Assembly: GCA_016715995.1 (NCBI GenBank)
Contig: JADJXF010000005.1
Location: 49,920 to 113,919 of the forward strand
DNA from: Flavobacteriales bacterium
GTDB lineage: Bacteria > Bacteroidota > Bacteroidia > Flavobacteriales_F > PHOS-HE28
Direction of reading: 5' to 3'
Length of the DNA stretch: 64,000 bases
Shown here one piece after another: positions 16,555 through 24,611 of this stretch. The translations under genes and the position numbers were made by a program. The notes below the pieces were generated by a model, which ran no database searches, was not told where the DNA came from, and was given only the letters and a program-made list of their open reading frames with translations. Each line of letters opens with the position of its first letter. Within the stretch, counting starts at the first letter, position 1.

Positions 16555-18753
16555 ATGAATCACGGGTACGCGATCCTCCCTGCACTTGCATTGGCATTCT
16601 GCCTGCAACCTGCACGAGCACAGACCAGCACCTCCTTCAACTGGAAGTTCGAGGAGGGCAACAAGCTCATGGAGGAGAAGCTCTTCAACCAGGCTGCGGA
16701 GATCTGGAGCGAACTGCTGGCCACGGATAAGGAGAACGCCAACCTGAACTACAAGGTTGGCCTATGCCACTTCAATTCCTACAACCAGAAGGCCAAGGCC
16801 CTTCCTTTCCTGGAGGCGGCTTCGCGGCTGCGCAAGAGCGGCAGCTACGGCGGATTCAATACGGCCGGGTACGACCCCTTTGATCCGCAGGAGCGCAATG
16901 CGCCGGTTGAGGTGGACTATTACTTGGGCCGGGCCTACCACTTGAACGAGCAATTCGACCTCGCCGATCAGTTCTACCAGAAGTTCATGGATGAGGTCGA
17001 TGCCCGGCACGCGATGCGCCCGTTGGCCTCGCGAGGGAAAGAGCAGACCGCCAGCGCGCGCGAGCTCCGCAAGACCCCGCTCGGATATCAGGTGAGCAAT
17101 GTGGGTCCCGTAGTGAACGCCGACCACCCGGACTTCAGCCCTGTGCTTTCGGTGGACGGCAACGCGCTCTTCTATACCTCGCGGCGGATCCGCCCGGACA
17201 GCTCCAACAAAATGGTGCTGGACCCCATCGCGGGCCTCCCTTACGAGAACATCTACGTGAGCTATAAGGACCGCGAAGGCAACTGGCAGGCGCCCGAGCT
17301 CCTCAACATCAACCCCAGCGGACCAGGGCACCTGGCCTCCGTGAACGTGGCCGCCGACGGCCAGACGCTTTTCATCTACCGCGACGATGGTGGCGATGGC
17401 AACATCTACGAAAGCAAACTCGTGGGTGAGGTCTGGAGCGACCCGGTGCTGATGGGCAGCGATATCAACACGCGCTCATGGGAGACGCATGGCGCGCTCT
17501 CCGCCGATGGGAACACCTTCTACTTCATCAGCAATCGTCCCGGTGGCCAAGGTGGCCGCGACATCTACCGCGTGGTGCGCCTGCCGAATGGCGCCTGGAG
17601 CAAAGCCCAGAACCTGGGCAATGTGGTCAACACCGCGTACGACGAGGATGGCGTGTTCATCCACCCCAATGGCCGCACCATGTACTTCAGTTCGGTCGGC
17701 CACAACTCCATGGGCGGCTTCGACATCTTCATGACCGAGTTGCAGGATGACGGGCTCTGGACTCCACCGCAGAACCTGGGCTATCCGCTCAATACCGTGG
17801 ACGACGATGTCTTCTTCATCACCACTGCCGATGGCCGCCGGGGCTATTTCAGCAGCGACCAGATCGGCGGGTTTGGCGAGAAGGACATCTACTTCGTCGA
17901 CCTGCCCAGCGAGATGGAGGCTGAAGGGCTCACCGTGCTCAAGGGCTTCATCATCCCCGCACCGGGTGAGAGCCTTCCGCCGAGCACCATCCTCTATGTG
18001 ACCGATAAGACCACCGGCGAGGTGAAGGCGTACAAGCCGCGCCAGCGCGACGGCGTGTATGTGGCCATCCTGCCCCCCTGCCGCGAGTACAACCTGGACT
18101 ACCGCGTGAATGACAAGACGGTGCATACGGAGGATATCTTCGTGGAATGCGAAAGCGCCTATCAGGAGATCAACAAGGAGATTTACCTATCACCTGTCTC
18201 CCTCGCTGGACCGGCAAGCATCGTGGACCTTCCGAAGGGTTCGCCTCCAGGCAAAAAGGAAAAGGGTGTCCCGGTGCAACCGAAGGACGGCGCGCTGGCC
18301 GACACCCCGGGCAAGGACAAGCCGCTCACCGACGCGGAGATCAAGGAGCGGGAGCGCAAGCACACCGCGCCCGATGCCTCATACGCGGATGAATACGCCA
18401 AGTACTACGCGTACAACGTGAAGGATATCGACCAGAGCGAGGATCGCTGGCGCCAGTTCATCGACGTGGTGGTGAAACTGATCGCTGAGAAGGGCGAGGC
18501 GCGCGTGGTGATCGAGGGCAGCGCATCGAAGGTGCCGACCAAGACCTTCGGAACCAACGAGAACCTGAGCCGTCAGCGCATGGAGGATGCGCGCAAGCGC
18601 CTGCTCGAAGCCGTATCGGCACGCGGACAGGATGCCAGCAAGTTGATGCTCGAAGCCGTGAACAACCTGGTGCAGGGGCCGCGCTACCTAGGCGACTACC
18701 AGAACACCGAGAAGTACGGTAAGTACCAGTACGTGAAGCTGAAGGTGCGTTGA
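16555..18753 (+). CDS. PD40/TPR envelope protein with OmpA-like C-terminus
   Basis: The 732-residue protein has a signal peptide (cleaved near ARAQ), TPR-like helices (about 30-165), a beta-propeller of PD40 repeats (about 180-450) recognisable by SADGNTFYFISNRPGGQGGRDIYR and its relatives, a carboxypeptidase-regulatory-like domain (about 465-560), a charged linker, and a C-terminal segment resembling an OmpA domain (ARVVIEGSASKVPTKTFG...NLSRQRMEDARKRL). The order resembles PorE-type proteins that link the type IX secretion machine to peptidoglycan. Here the signal is not of lipoprotein type and the OmpA-like end is divergent, so the exact role is inferred. Confidence 0.85.
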   Translation: MNHGYAILPALALAFCLQPARAQTSTSFNWKFEEGNKLMEEKLFNQAAEIWSELLATDKENANLNYKVGLCHFNSYNQKAKALPFLEAASRLRKSGSYGGFNTAGYDPFDPQERNAPVEVDYYLGRAYHLNEQFDLADQFYQKFMDEVDARHAMRPLASRGKEQTASARELRKTPLGYQVSNVGPVVNADHPDFSPVLSVDGNALFYTSRRIRPDSSNKMVLDPIAGLPYENIYVSYKDREGNWQAPELLNINPSGPGHLASVNVAADGQTLFIYRDDGGDGNIYESKLVGEVWSDPVLMGSDINTRSWETHGALSADGNTFYFISNRPGGQGGRDIYRVVRLPNGAWSKAQNLGNVVNTAYDEDGVFIHPNGRTMYFSSVGHNSMGGFDIFMTELQDDGLWTPPQNLGYPLNTVDDDVFFITTADGRRGYFSSDQIGGFGEKDIYFVDLPSEMEAEGLTVLKGFIIPAPGESLPPSTILYVTDKTTGEVKAYKPRQRDGVYVAILPPCREYNLDYRVNDKTVHTEDIFVECESAYQEINKEIYLSPVSLAGPASIVDLPKGSPPGKKEKGVPVQPKDGALADTPGKDKPLTDAEIKERERKHTAPDASYADEYAKYYAYNVKDIDQSEDRWRQFIDVVVKLIAEKGEARVVIEGSASKVPTKTFGTNENLSRQRMEDARKRLLEAVSARGQDASKLMLEAVNNLVQGPRYLGDYQNTEKYGKYQYVKLKVR

Positions 18754-18792
18754 CCGGGCGGTGTTGAATATCCGGCGCACTGCCGCATCCGC

Positions 18793-19503
18793 ATGAGCAG
18801 CAACGACCGGGACCACATCCCAGCAGCTGCGCTCGGGCGTTTCTCCTGGAAGCGACCCATCACGAGCTACACGCGCGTGCATTACTGGGTGAGCAGGTGG
18901 ATCACGCCTGTTACGCGTAACAAGGCATGGCTCGTGCGCAAGCGCCGATGGGATGGCCTCGAGTACCTCAATGTGGGGTGCGGATACGGGCTCTACGAGG
19001 GTTTCGTGAACATGGACATCGTCTGGAAGCCAGGTGTGCTGGTTTGGGACATCTCCACCATCGCTCATACCCCTTTGCCCTTCGCGGATGCGACATTCAA
19101 GGGAATCTACACCGAGCATTGCCTGGAACACATTGAGCTGGACGAAGCCCGTGCGAACATGCGCGAATGGCACCGTGTGCTGAAGCCCGGCGGTTCGGTG
19201 CGGGTGATCGTCCCCGATGCAGCCATCTACATCAACGGTTGGATCGCCAGCCGCGAGGGCCGTTACGTGGAACTGCCCTACGCTTTGGAGCACGCTGAGG
19301 CCACCCCCATGATGAGCATCAATCGCGTCAGCCGTGACGCGCACAAGTACCTGTACGACTACGACACGCTAGCCCTCCTTCTGCGCGAAGCAGGATTCCC
19401 CGAGGTTCGCCAATGCGCGTTCGGCCAAGGCCGCGATCCCATGCTCCTCAAGGACAGCAAGAGTCGCGAATGGGAATCGCTCTATGTGGAAGCCACCAAG
19501 TAG
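18793..19503 (+). CDS. SAM-dependent methyltransferase, class I
   Basis: The 236-residue protein has a methyltransferase core: motif I YLNVGCGYGLYEGFVNMDI, then PLPFADATFKGIYTEHCLEHI (Asp and HxLEH typical of glycan-linked methyltransferases) and WHRVLKPGGSVRVIVPD. Similar proteins sit in surface-polysaccharide clusters and may methylate sugars or lipids; the substrate is not visible here. The basic N-terminus (SWKRPITSYTRVHYWVSRW) could contact membrane or glycan. It ends two bases before the exonuclease gene. Confidence 0.85.
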   Translation: MSSNDRDHIPAAALGRFSWKRPITSYTRVHYWVSRWITPVTRNKAWLVRKRRWDGLEYLNVGCGYGLYEGFVNMDIVWKPGVLVWDISTIAHTPLPFADATFKGIYTEHCLEHIELDEARANMREWHRVLKPGGSVRVIVPDAAIYINGWIASREGRYVELPYALEHAEATPMMSINRVSRDAHKYLYDYDTLALLLREAGFPEVRQCAFGQGRDPMLLKDSKSREWESLYVEATK

Positions 19504-19505
19504 CC

Positions 19506-20282
19506 ATGGCAAACCTTCACCTCAAGCGCCCGCTCGCCTTCTTCGACCTGGAGACCACCGGCACCCGCATCGGCAAGGACCGCATCGTGCAGGTCGGCAT
19601 TGTCCGGCTGGAACCAGGCGGAAAGCGCACGAGCTGGCAGACCCTGGTTAATCCCGGCATCCCCATCCCCGCTGAGGCAACTGCCGTGCATGGCATCACC
19701 GACCTTGACGTGGCACTGGCGCCACCGCTGGAGGCTGTGGCCAAGGAGATCCTCGATCAGCTCGCCGAAAGCGATCTCGCAGGTTTCAACGTGCTCCGGT
19801 TCGACGTTCCGTTCCTCGCTGAGGAGTTCTACCGCGTGGGGATTGAATGGGATCATTCCAGCCTCCGGATCGTGGACGTGCAGCGCATCTACCATCAGAT
19901 GGAGCCGCGCAACCTGAGCGCCGCGCTGCGTTTCTACTGCGGGCGTGAGCATGCGGGCGCGCACGATGCGCTGGCCGATGTGGAGGCCACAGCGGATGTA
20001 CTGCTTGCACAGCTGGAACGCTATCCCGAAGCGCTCAAGGGGGAGGTTGATTTCCTCGGCGAATTGAGCGGTGATCGGCAGCGCAGCCCGGATGCCGCTG
20101 GCAAACTCAGATTCGACGACCGTGGCAACATCTGCCTCACCTTCGGCAAGTACAATGGCTGGACCCTGGAGAACATCGGTCGCAACGACCCAGGCTACCT
20201 GCAATGGCTCATGACCAAGGCCGATCTGCCGGGCAGCACCTTGGCTGTGATGCGCAACACCCTCGCTGACCTCGGCGCATGA
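19506..20282 (+). CDS. DnaQ-like 3'-5' exonuclease
   Basis: This DEDDh exonuclease of 258 residues shows Exo I FFDLETTGT (D13, E15), Exo II FNVLRFDVPFL and Exo III HDALADVEAT with an upstream His in EHAGAHDALAD. The C-terminal part (FGKYNGWTLENIGRNDPGYLQWLM) matches the small domain found after exonuclease domains such as exodeoxyribonuclease X. It may act in proofreading or repair. I start at the ATG at 19506; a longer frame upstream runs through the methyltransferase gene. It overlaps the next gene by four bases. Confidence 0.9.
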   Translation: MANLHLKRPLAFFDLETTGTRIGKDRIVQVGIVRLEPGGKRTSWQTLVNPGIPIPAEATAVHGITDLDVALAPPLEAVAKEILDQLAESDLAGFNVLRFDVPFLAEEFYRVGIEWDHSSLRIVDVQRIYHQMEPRNLSAALRFYCGREHAGAHDALADVEATADVLLAQLERYPEALKGEVDFLGELSGDRQRSPDAAGKLRFDDRGNICLTFGKYNGWTLENIGRNDPGYLQWLMTKADLPGSTLAVMRNTLADLGA

Positions 20283-20881
20283 AGATCATCTGCATCGGGA
20301 GAAACTATGGTGCGCACGCCAAAGAGCTGGGCAATGCGATCCCGGAAGAGCCCGTCATCTTCCTCAAGCCGGAAAGCGCGCTCATCCCCCAGGGAGGCCC
20401 CATCCGCTTGCCTTCTTTCAGCAAGGAGATCCACCATGAGATCGAATTGGTGTATCGCTTTGAGCGCATCGGTGGTATGGCCGAAGTGAATGGCGTCACC
20501 ATCGGCCTCGATCTTACAGCGCGGGATGTTCAGCAGGAACTGAAGGAAAAGGGCCTGCCTTGGGAGAAAGCCAAGGCGTTCGACGGGTCTGCCTACGTCG
20601 CAGAGCCCTTCCTAGGCGGAGCCGCGTTGACCCAACGGTACCAAACCTTCAGCCTGTTGCGGAACGGACTTGTGGTGCAGGAGGGCCACAATGGCCAGAT
20701 GATCTTCAATGTGGAGACCTTGATCACGCATGTGGAGCGGTACATGCGCATCGAAACCGGGGATCTCCTGTTCACAGGCACACCAGCAGGTGTAGGTCCA
20801 ATTGCGCCAGGCGACCGGCTCGAAGGCATTCTGCTTGATGAGCGGAAGTTCGACCTGCGGGTGGAGGGGCCCACTCCTTAG
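20279..20881 (+). CDS. Fumarylacetoacetate hydrolase family protein
   Basis: The protein is a metal-dependent hydrolase or decarboxylase of the FAH superfamily (200 residues, the short form). Visible family features are KIICIGRNYGAHAKELG at the start, metal-ligand segment HHEIELVYRF, VNGVTIGLDLTARDVQ and FTGTPAGVGPIAPGDRL. Short FAH proteins include acylpyruvate hydrolase, oxaloacetate decarboxylase and 2-keto-acid hydratases. The position just before kdsA may be only operonic. The ATG overlaps the end of the exonuclease gene (ATGA). Confidence 0.92.
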   Translation: MKIICIGRNYGAHAKELGNAIPEEPVIFLKPESALIPQGGPIRLPSFSKEIHHEIELVYRFERIGGMAEVNGVTIGLDLTARDVQQELKEKGLPWEKAKAFDGSAYVAEPFLGGAALTQRYQTFSLLRNGLVVQEGHNGQMIFNVETLITHVERYMRIETGDLLFTGTPAGVGPIAPGDRLEGILLDERKFDLRVEGPTP

Positions 20882-20888
20882 GGAAGGA

Positions 20889-20896
20889 TACCTTTG
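20889..20896 (+). promoter_or_regulatory. Candidate -7 box of the KDO genes
   Basis: TACCTTTG, a good TAnnTTTG match, lies 27 bases before the kdsA ATG and eight bases after the stop codon of the FAH gene. It could let the KDO block be transcribed separately. Confidence 0.5.
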
Positions 20897-20923
20897 GCGC
20901 CGCCCGAACGGGCCAATGCCCTG

Positions 20924-21781
20924 ATGACCAAGATCGTCCACGTCGGAAACATCGCTTGCGGCAGCGAGCAGCTCTTCCTCATCTCCGGCCCTTGCGTAAT
21001 CGAGACCGAGGACGTGATGCTGCGCACCGCCGAGAAGCTCAAAGAGGTGAGCGAGCGCATGAAGGTGCCCGTGATCTTCAAGAGCAGCTTCACCAAGGAC
21101 AACCGCAGCAGCGTCGATTTCTACCAAGGGCCGGGACTGGAGGAAGGCCTGAAGGTGCTCGCCCGCATCAAGAAGGACTTCGGCTTCCCCATCCTCACGG
21201 ACATCCACTATCCCAGCCAAGCGAAGCCCGCCGCTGAGGTGTGCGATGTGCTGCAGATCCCCGCCTACCTGGTGATGCAGACCACCTTGGTGACCGAGGC
21301 CGCGAAGACCGGCGCCGTCATCAACCTAAAGCACGCGCAATTCCTCGCGCCGGAGAACATGATCAACCCGGCCAAGAAGTGCGAGAGCGTGGGCAACAGC
21401 AAGATCATCCTCACCGAGCGCGGCTACACGTTTGGCTACAACGACCTGGTGGTGGACCCGCGCGCCTTCTACCACATGCGCAGGACCGGCTACCCGCTGG
21501 TGTTCGACATCACGCACAGCATCCGCAAGTACGGCATCCCCAGCGCCGACCCGCGCGGCGGCAACCGGGACGTGATGCCCACCATCGCCCGCGCTGGCGT
21601 GGCCGCAGGCGTGGACGGCGTCTTCATCGAGACGCACCCGGATCCCAGCAAGGCACTCTGCGATGCCGCCAGCCAACTCTGCGTCACCGACCTGGAGGAA
21701 TTCCTGAAGCCGCTGCTGGATCTCCACGCCGTGGAAGTGAAACACCGGCAAAAGCAAGCCGCAGAGACGCAGAGTCGCTGA
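20924..21781 (+). CDS. kdsA: 3-deoxy-8-phosphooctulonate synthase (KDO-8-phosphate synthase)
   Basis: KdsA condenses D-arabinose 5-phosphate with phosphoenolpyruvate to KDO 8-phosphate for the lipopolysaccharide inner core. The TIM-barrel sequence has ISGPCVIE, KSSFTKDNRSS, LTDIHYPSQA, QIPAYLVMQTTL, ERGYTFGYNDLVVDPR and DITHSIRKYG, all hallmarks of the family. I start at the ATG at 20924 (MTKIVHVGN); the earlier frame start adds ten unconserved residues. The product has 285 residues. Its last seven (AAETQSR) and the stop lie inside the left arm of a palindromic repeat, so the C-terminus has been extended or replaced by that element. Confidence 0.96.
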   Translation: MTKIVHVGNIACGSEQLFLISGPCVIETEDVMLRTAEKLKEVSERMKVPVIFKSSFTKDNRSSVDFYQGPGLEEGLKVLARIKKDFGFPILTDIHYPSQAKPAAEVCDVLQIPAYLVMQTTLVTEAAKTGAVINLKHAQFLAPENMINPAKKCESVGNSKIILTERGYTFGYNDLVVDPRAFYHMRRTGYPLVFDITHSIRKYGIPSADPRGGNRDVMPTIARAGVAAGVDGVFIETHPDPSKALCDAASQLCVTDLEEFLKPLLDLHAVEVKHRQKQAAETQSR

Positions 21782-21834
21782 GAAACCCAACAAGAAAACC
21801 AACCGCATTCTCCGCGCCTCTGCGCCTCTGCGGC
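21758..21834. repeat. GCAGAG/CTCTGC palindromic element
   Basis: The 17-base arms at 21758-21774 and 21818-21834 are inverted copies with one mismatch. Each is built from tandem GCAGAG-type words (GCCGCAGAGACGCAGAG and its partner). They enclose 43 bases. The left arm lies within kdsA codons and the kdsA stop is just inside; the right arm ends 12 bases before the next gene. Confidence 0.75.
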
Positions 21835-21846
21835 CAACCCCCCACC

Positions 21847-22869
21847 ATGGAACTCTACCTCGACAGCGCCGACATCAAAGAGATCGACGAAGCCTTCAAG
21901 CTCGGCTTCCTCACCGGCCTCACCACCACGCCTACGTTCATGCACCGCGGTGGTGTCACGAACATCGACAAGATGATCCTCGACCTTGCCAAGAAGGTTC
22001 CTATCCTGCAGGTGGAGGCCTTGGGCGAGACCGCCGAGGAAGTGGTGAAGGAGGCGGAGCGCCAATTGAAGATGGGCCTGAAGAAGGACACGACCGTCTT
22101 CAAGATTCCCGTGAGCCTGGAAGGACTGCGCGCGTGCAAGATGCTCCGCAACAAGGGCATCATGGTGAACGTGCACTTGGTGTACACCATCCAGCAAGCG
22201 TACATGGCCATGCAGGCCGGCGCCACCTACGTGTGCCCGCTCGTGGGCCGCTTGCAGGACCAGGGTCACGACGCTCTCGCCCTCGTGGAGCAGTGCGTGC
22301 GTGCGGTGAACTATTACGGCTACGATACGAAGATCATGTTCAGCAGCGTGCGTACCGTGGAGCATGTGCGCAACGCCGTGGATTTGGGCGTTCACACGAT
22401 CACCGTGCCTTGGAAGCTGATGAAGCAGCTCACCGACAACCACTTCACCAGCATCGGCACCAAGCAGTTCTATGTGGACACGCGCCTTATCACCATGAAG
22501 GTGAAGGACGTGCTCTCGCGCAGCAACCCAGTCGTGAAGGACGGCGCCACCGTAAGCGAGGCCCTCGTGGAAATGACCAAGCACGGTTTCGGTGCCGTGA
22601 TGGTGGTGGACGGCAAAGGCAAGAATCTGGGCGTCTTCACCGATGGCGGCCTGCGTCGCGGCATCGAGAAGGAGGGCAACAAGTTCCTTGCGAAGAAGCT
22701 GAGCGCATTGAAGTTCAACGCGCCCTTCACCATCTCGCCGGAAGCACTGCTCGATGAAGCGCAGAAAGCATTCAAAGAGCACAAGGTGGATACACTGAGC
22801 GTGAGCGAGAACGGCAAGCAGCTGGGCATGCTGGATATCCAGGATCTGATGAAGGCCATTGCCGGTTGA
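21847..22869 (+). CDS. Transaldolase (FSA-type) fused to a KdsD-like CBS pair
   Basis: Residues 1-215 are a class I aldolase barrel of the fructose-6-phosphate aldolase/TalC group: MELYLDSADI at the start with D6, catalytic lysine K86 in VFKIPV, and CPLVGR. The family Asn at position 28 (TTNPS) is Thr here (TTTPT). Residues about 222-340 are two CBS motifs with GVFTDGGLRR, a segment characteristic of the KdsD/KpsF tail, and a final DIQDLMKAI. The gene lies between kdsA and a kdsC-like gene, the position where kdsD is often found. I infer that it makes or controls arabinose 5-phosphate. The alternative is an ordinary pentose-phosphate enzyme with an acquired regulatory tail. The stop codon lies in a GGTTGAG repeat. 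Confidence 0.88.
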   Translation: MELYLDSADIKEIDEAFKLGFLTGLTTTPTFMHRGGVTNIDKMILDLAKKVPILQVEALGETAEEVVKEAERQLKMGLKKDTTVFKIPVSLEGLRACKMLRNKGIMVNVHLVYTIQQAYMAMQAGATYVCPLVGRLQDQGHDALALVEQCVRAVNYYGYDTKIMFSSVRTVEHVRNAVDLGVHTITVPWKLMKQLTDNHFTSIGTKQFYVDTRLITMKVKDVLSRSNPVVKDGATVSEALVEMTKHGFGAVMVVDGKGKNLGVFTDGGLRRGIEKEGNKFLAKKLSALKFNAPFTISPEALLDEAQKAFKEHKVDTLSVSENGKQLGMLDIQDLMKAIAG

Positions 22870-22894
22870 GAGGTTGAGGGTTGAGCGGGTTGAG
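22864..22894. repeat. Four GGTTGAG words
   Basis: GGTTGAG occurs at 22864, 22872, 22879 and 22888; a partial GGTTGC follows. The first copy includes the stop codon of the transaldolase-CBS gene. Confidence 0.7.
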
Positions 22895-22918
22895 GGTTGC
22901 GTGATGACCCGAATGCCC

Positions 22919-22945
22919 GACAACTGACAACGAGCAACTGACAAC
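22919..22945. repeat. Two CAACTGACAAC words before the kdsC-like gene
   Basis: The stretch GACAACTGACAAC, GAG, CAACTGACAAC ends three bases before the ATG of the next gene. The same words occur before suhB and, inverted, between argS and ctlX. Confidence 0.7.
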
Positions 22946-22948
22946 CAA

Positions 22949-23611
22949 ATGAGTCACAAAGCGCAACGCTGGGTGAAAGATGAGGCTGATCTGAAAGCTC
23001 GCCTCTCCCGCATCCGCGCCGTGCTCTTCGACTGGGATGGCGTGTTCAACGATGGCTGGAAGGACCTCGAAGGCGGTAGTCCCTTCAGCGAGGTGGGCAG
23101 CATGGGCGTGAACATGCTGCGCTTCGGTCTGTGGATGCAGAACAAGGAGCAGCTCCCCTATTCCGCGATCATCACCGGTCAGCATAACGCGCACGCCGAG
23201 CGATTCGCGCAGCGCGAAATGATGCACGGCCTGTATATGGGCTATATCGACAAGCGGGTGGCCTTCGATGCATTCCTCGCGAAGCACGGGCTGAAGGAGG
23301 AAGAAGTCGCCTTCTTCTTCGATGATGCCATCGACCTTGCCGTGGCCGATCGCTGCGGGCTGCGGATCCTGTTGCGAAGCGCTGCTAGCGAGCAGTTCGC
23401 GCAGCATGCCATCGCGCGCTGCTCCGTGGATATGGCCACCTCGCTCCGTGGCGGCCAGAACGGCTTGCGCGAAGCCACGGATGCCCTGCTGACACTCATG
23501 GGGCGGTTCGGCGATGCCATTGACAACCGCGCAGCGTACAGTGAAACGTACCAGCGCTACCTGACGCAGCGGCAAGAGGTAGAGCCCGAGATCGTCAAGG
23601 CGCCGCGCTAG
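22949..23611 (+). CDS. kdsC: KdsC-like HAD phosphatase (KDO-8-phosphate phosphatase)
   Basis: The enzyme would remove phosphate from KDO 8-phosphate, the step after KdsA. HAD motif I is LFDWDGVFNDG with D28 and D30 (canonical KdsC has DVDGVLTDG), motif II is IITGQ with T76, and motif IV is FFFDDAIDLAV with D125/D126, followed by GLRILLRSAAS. There is no cap domain insert, as in tetrameric KdsC. At 220 residues it is 30-50 longer than usual, with a C-terminal extension that may replace the usual substrate-gating tail. It follows kdsA and the transaldolase-CBS gene. Its last four bases overlap the DUF2141 gene on the other strand. Confidence 0.82.
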   Translation: MSHKAQRWVKDEADLKARLSRIRAVLFDWDGVFNDGWKDLEGGSPFSEVGSMGVNMLRFGLWMQNKEQLPYSAIITGQHNAHAERFAQREMMHGLYMGYIDKRVAFDAFLAKHGLKEEEVAFFFDDAIDLAVADRCGLRILLRSAASEQFAQHAIARCSVDMATSLRGGQNGLREATDALLTLMGRFGDAIDNRAAYSETYQRYLTQRQEVEPEIVKAPR

Positions 23612-24024
23612 CCCTTGAGCTTCACCCGCGCAGTGCTCTTCCCTTCCACCTTCACCGCAGCCTGCTCGTAGCTGGGCGGCCCGAAGGTGCCCATGGCATC
23701 GTTGCCGAAGCCGTATGGCTCTTTGGGGATGCCCATCCAATTGGTGTCGACCTTCTCGTTGCCGTTGATGTCGTGATAGACCTTAATGCCATAGCTGCCA
23801 GGAGCGAGGCCATCGAACCGCACCATCACCACCGCACCCTTCGCTTCCACTGTACGAGAAATGCAGCCCTGCTCCTCCTCGTATGCGATTGCGCTTCTGC
23901 AGAGTGCCACACGCAGCACGCCACCGGCATTCGGCTTGGAGAGCACCACCTCCACGGTCAACTCCGATTGCGCAAAGGCCATTGTGCCAAGCAGCAATGC
24001 GCTTGCGACAAGCAATGCCCTCAT
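23608..24024 (-). CDS. DUF2141 family exported protein
   Basis: The 138-residue product has a signal peptide (cleavage near AFAQ) and the DUF2141 pattern: a beta-sandwich with GGVLRVALCRSAIAYEE, LAPGSYGIKVYHDINGNEKVDTNWMGIPKEPYGFGNDA and a final FGPPSYEQAAVKV. Such proteins are probably periplasmic or outer-membrane-associated and their function is unknown. The start overlaps the end of aat by four bases, so the two are likely translated from one message. Confidence 0.9.
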   Translation of the reverse strand: MRALLVASALLLGTMAFAQSELTVEVVLSKPNAGGVLRVALCRSAIAYEEEQGCISRTVEAKGAVVMVRFDGLAPGSYGIKVYHDINGNEKVDTNWMGIPKEPYGFGNDAMGTFGPPSYEQAAVKVEGKSTARVKLKG

Positions 24025-24611
24025 GCGAATTCCGCTTGCTCCTGAATGGCGCGCTCCAACCTCGCCTGGAACTCACTTCGCGGAATCTCGATTGCGCCAA
24101 GCCGTTCCGTGAACGAATTGAGGTATTGCGTGTCGAATAGCATGAAGCCGGCATCCCTGAGCCGGTCAGCCATCAGATGGAACGCCACCTTGCCGGCATT
24201 GTTCACCCCGAACATGCTCTCGCCGAAGAAGGCTGCGCCGAGCGCGACTCCATAGATGCCCCCCACGAGTTCATCCCCGCTCCATACCTCCAACGAATGC
24301 GCATGGCCTTGGCGATGCAGTTCTGCGTAGGCCGTGATCATCCGCTCATCGATCCAGGTCTCCTCGCGGTCGGCGCAGGCGCGCATCACCGCTGCGAATT
24401 CGCAATCGAAGGTCGTTGCATATCGTCCTGTCCTCAGAAAACGCGCGGTAGTGGAATCGGGCTTCAGGGCCTCCAGAGGAAAGATCGCGCGAGGGTCCGG
24501 GCAATGCCAGTGAATCTCCCCATCGTCGTGCGCCATCGGGAAGAAGCCTTGGCCGTATGCCATCAGGAGCACATCGACCGGAATGGCCGTGAGCGCGGTG
24601 CTTGAAGTCAT
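24021..24611 (-). CDS. aat: Leucyl/phenylalanyl-tRNA--protein transferase
   Basis: Aat adds Leu or Phe from tRNA to the N-terminus of proteins with basic N-terminal residues and so marks them for ClpAP degradation. Visible features are MAYGQGFFPM, WHCPDPRAIFPLE, the acceptor region ETWIDERMITAYAELHRQGHAHSLEVW, GGIYGVALGAAFFGESMF and FDTQYLNSFTERLGAIEIPR. Length (196) is slightly below the usual 210-240. It overlaps the subtilase gene upstream and the DUF2141 gene downstream by four bases each. Confidence 0.95.
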   Translation of the reverse strand: MTSSTALTAIPVDVLLMAYGQGFFPMAHDDGEIHWHCPDPRAIFPLEALKPDSTTARFLRTGRYATTFDCEFAAVMRACADREETWIDERMITAYAELHRQGHAHSLEVWSGDELVGGIYGVALGAAFFGESMFGVNNAGKVAFHLMADRLRDAGFMLFDTQYLNSFTERLGAIEIPRSEFQARLERAIQEQAEFA

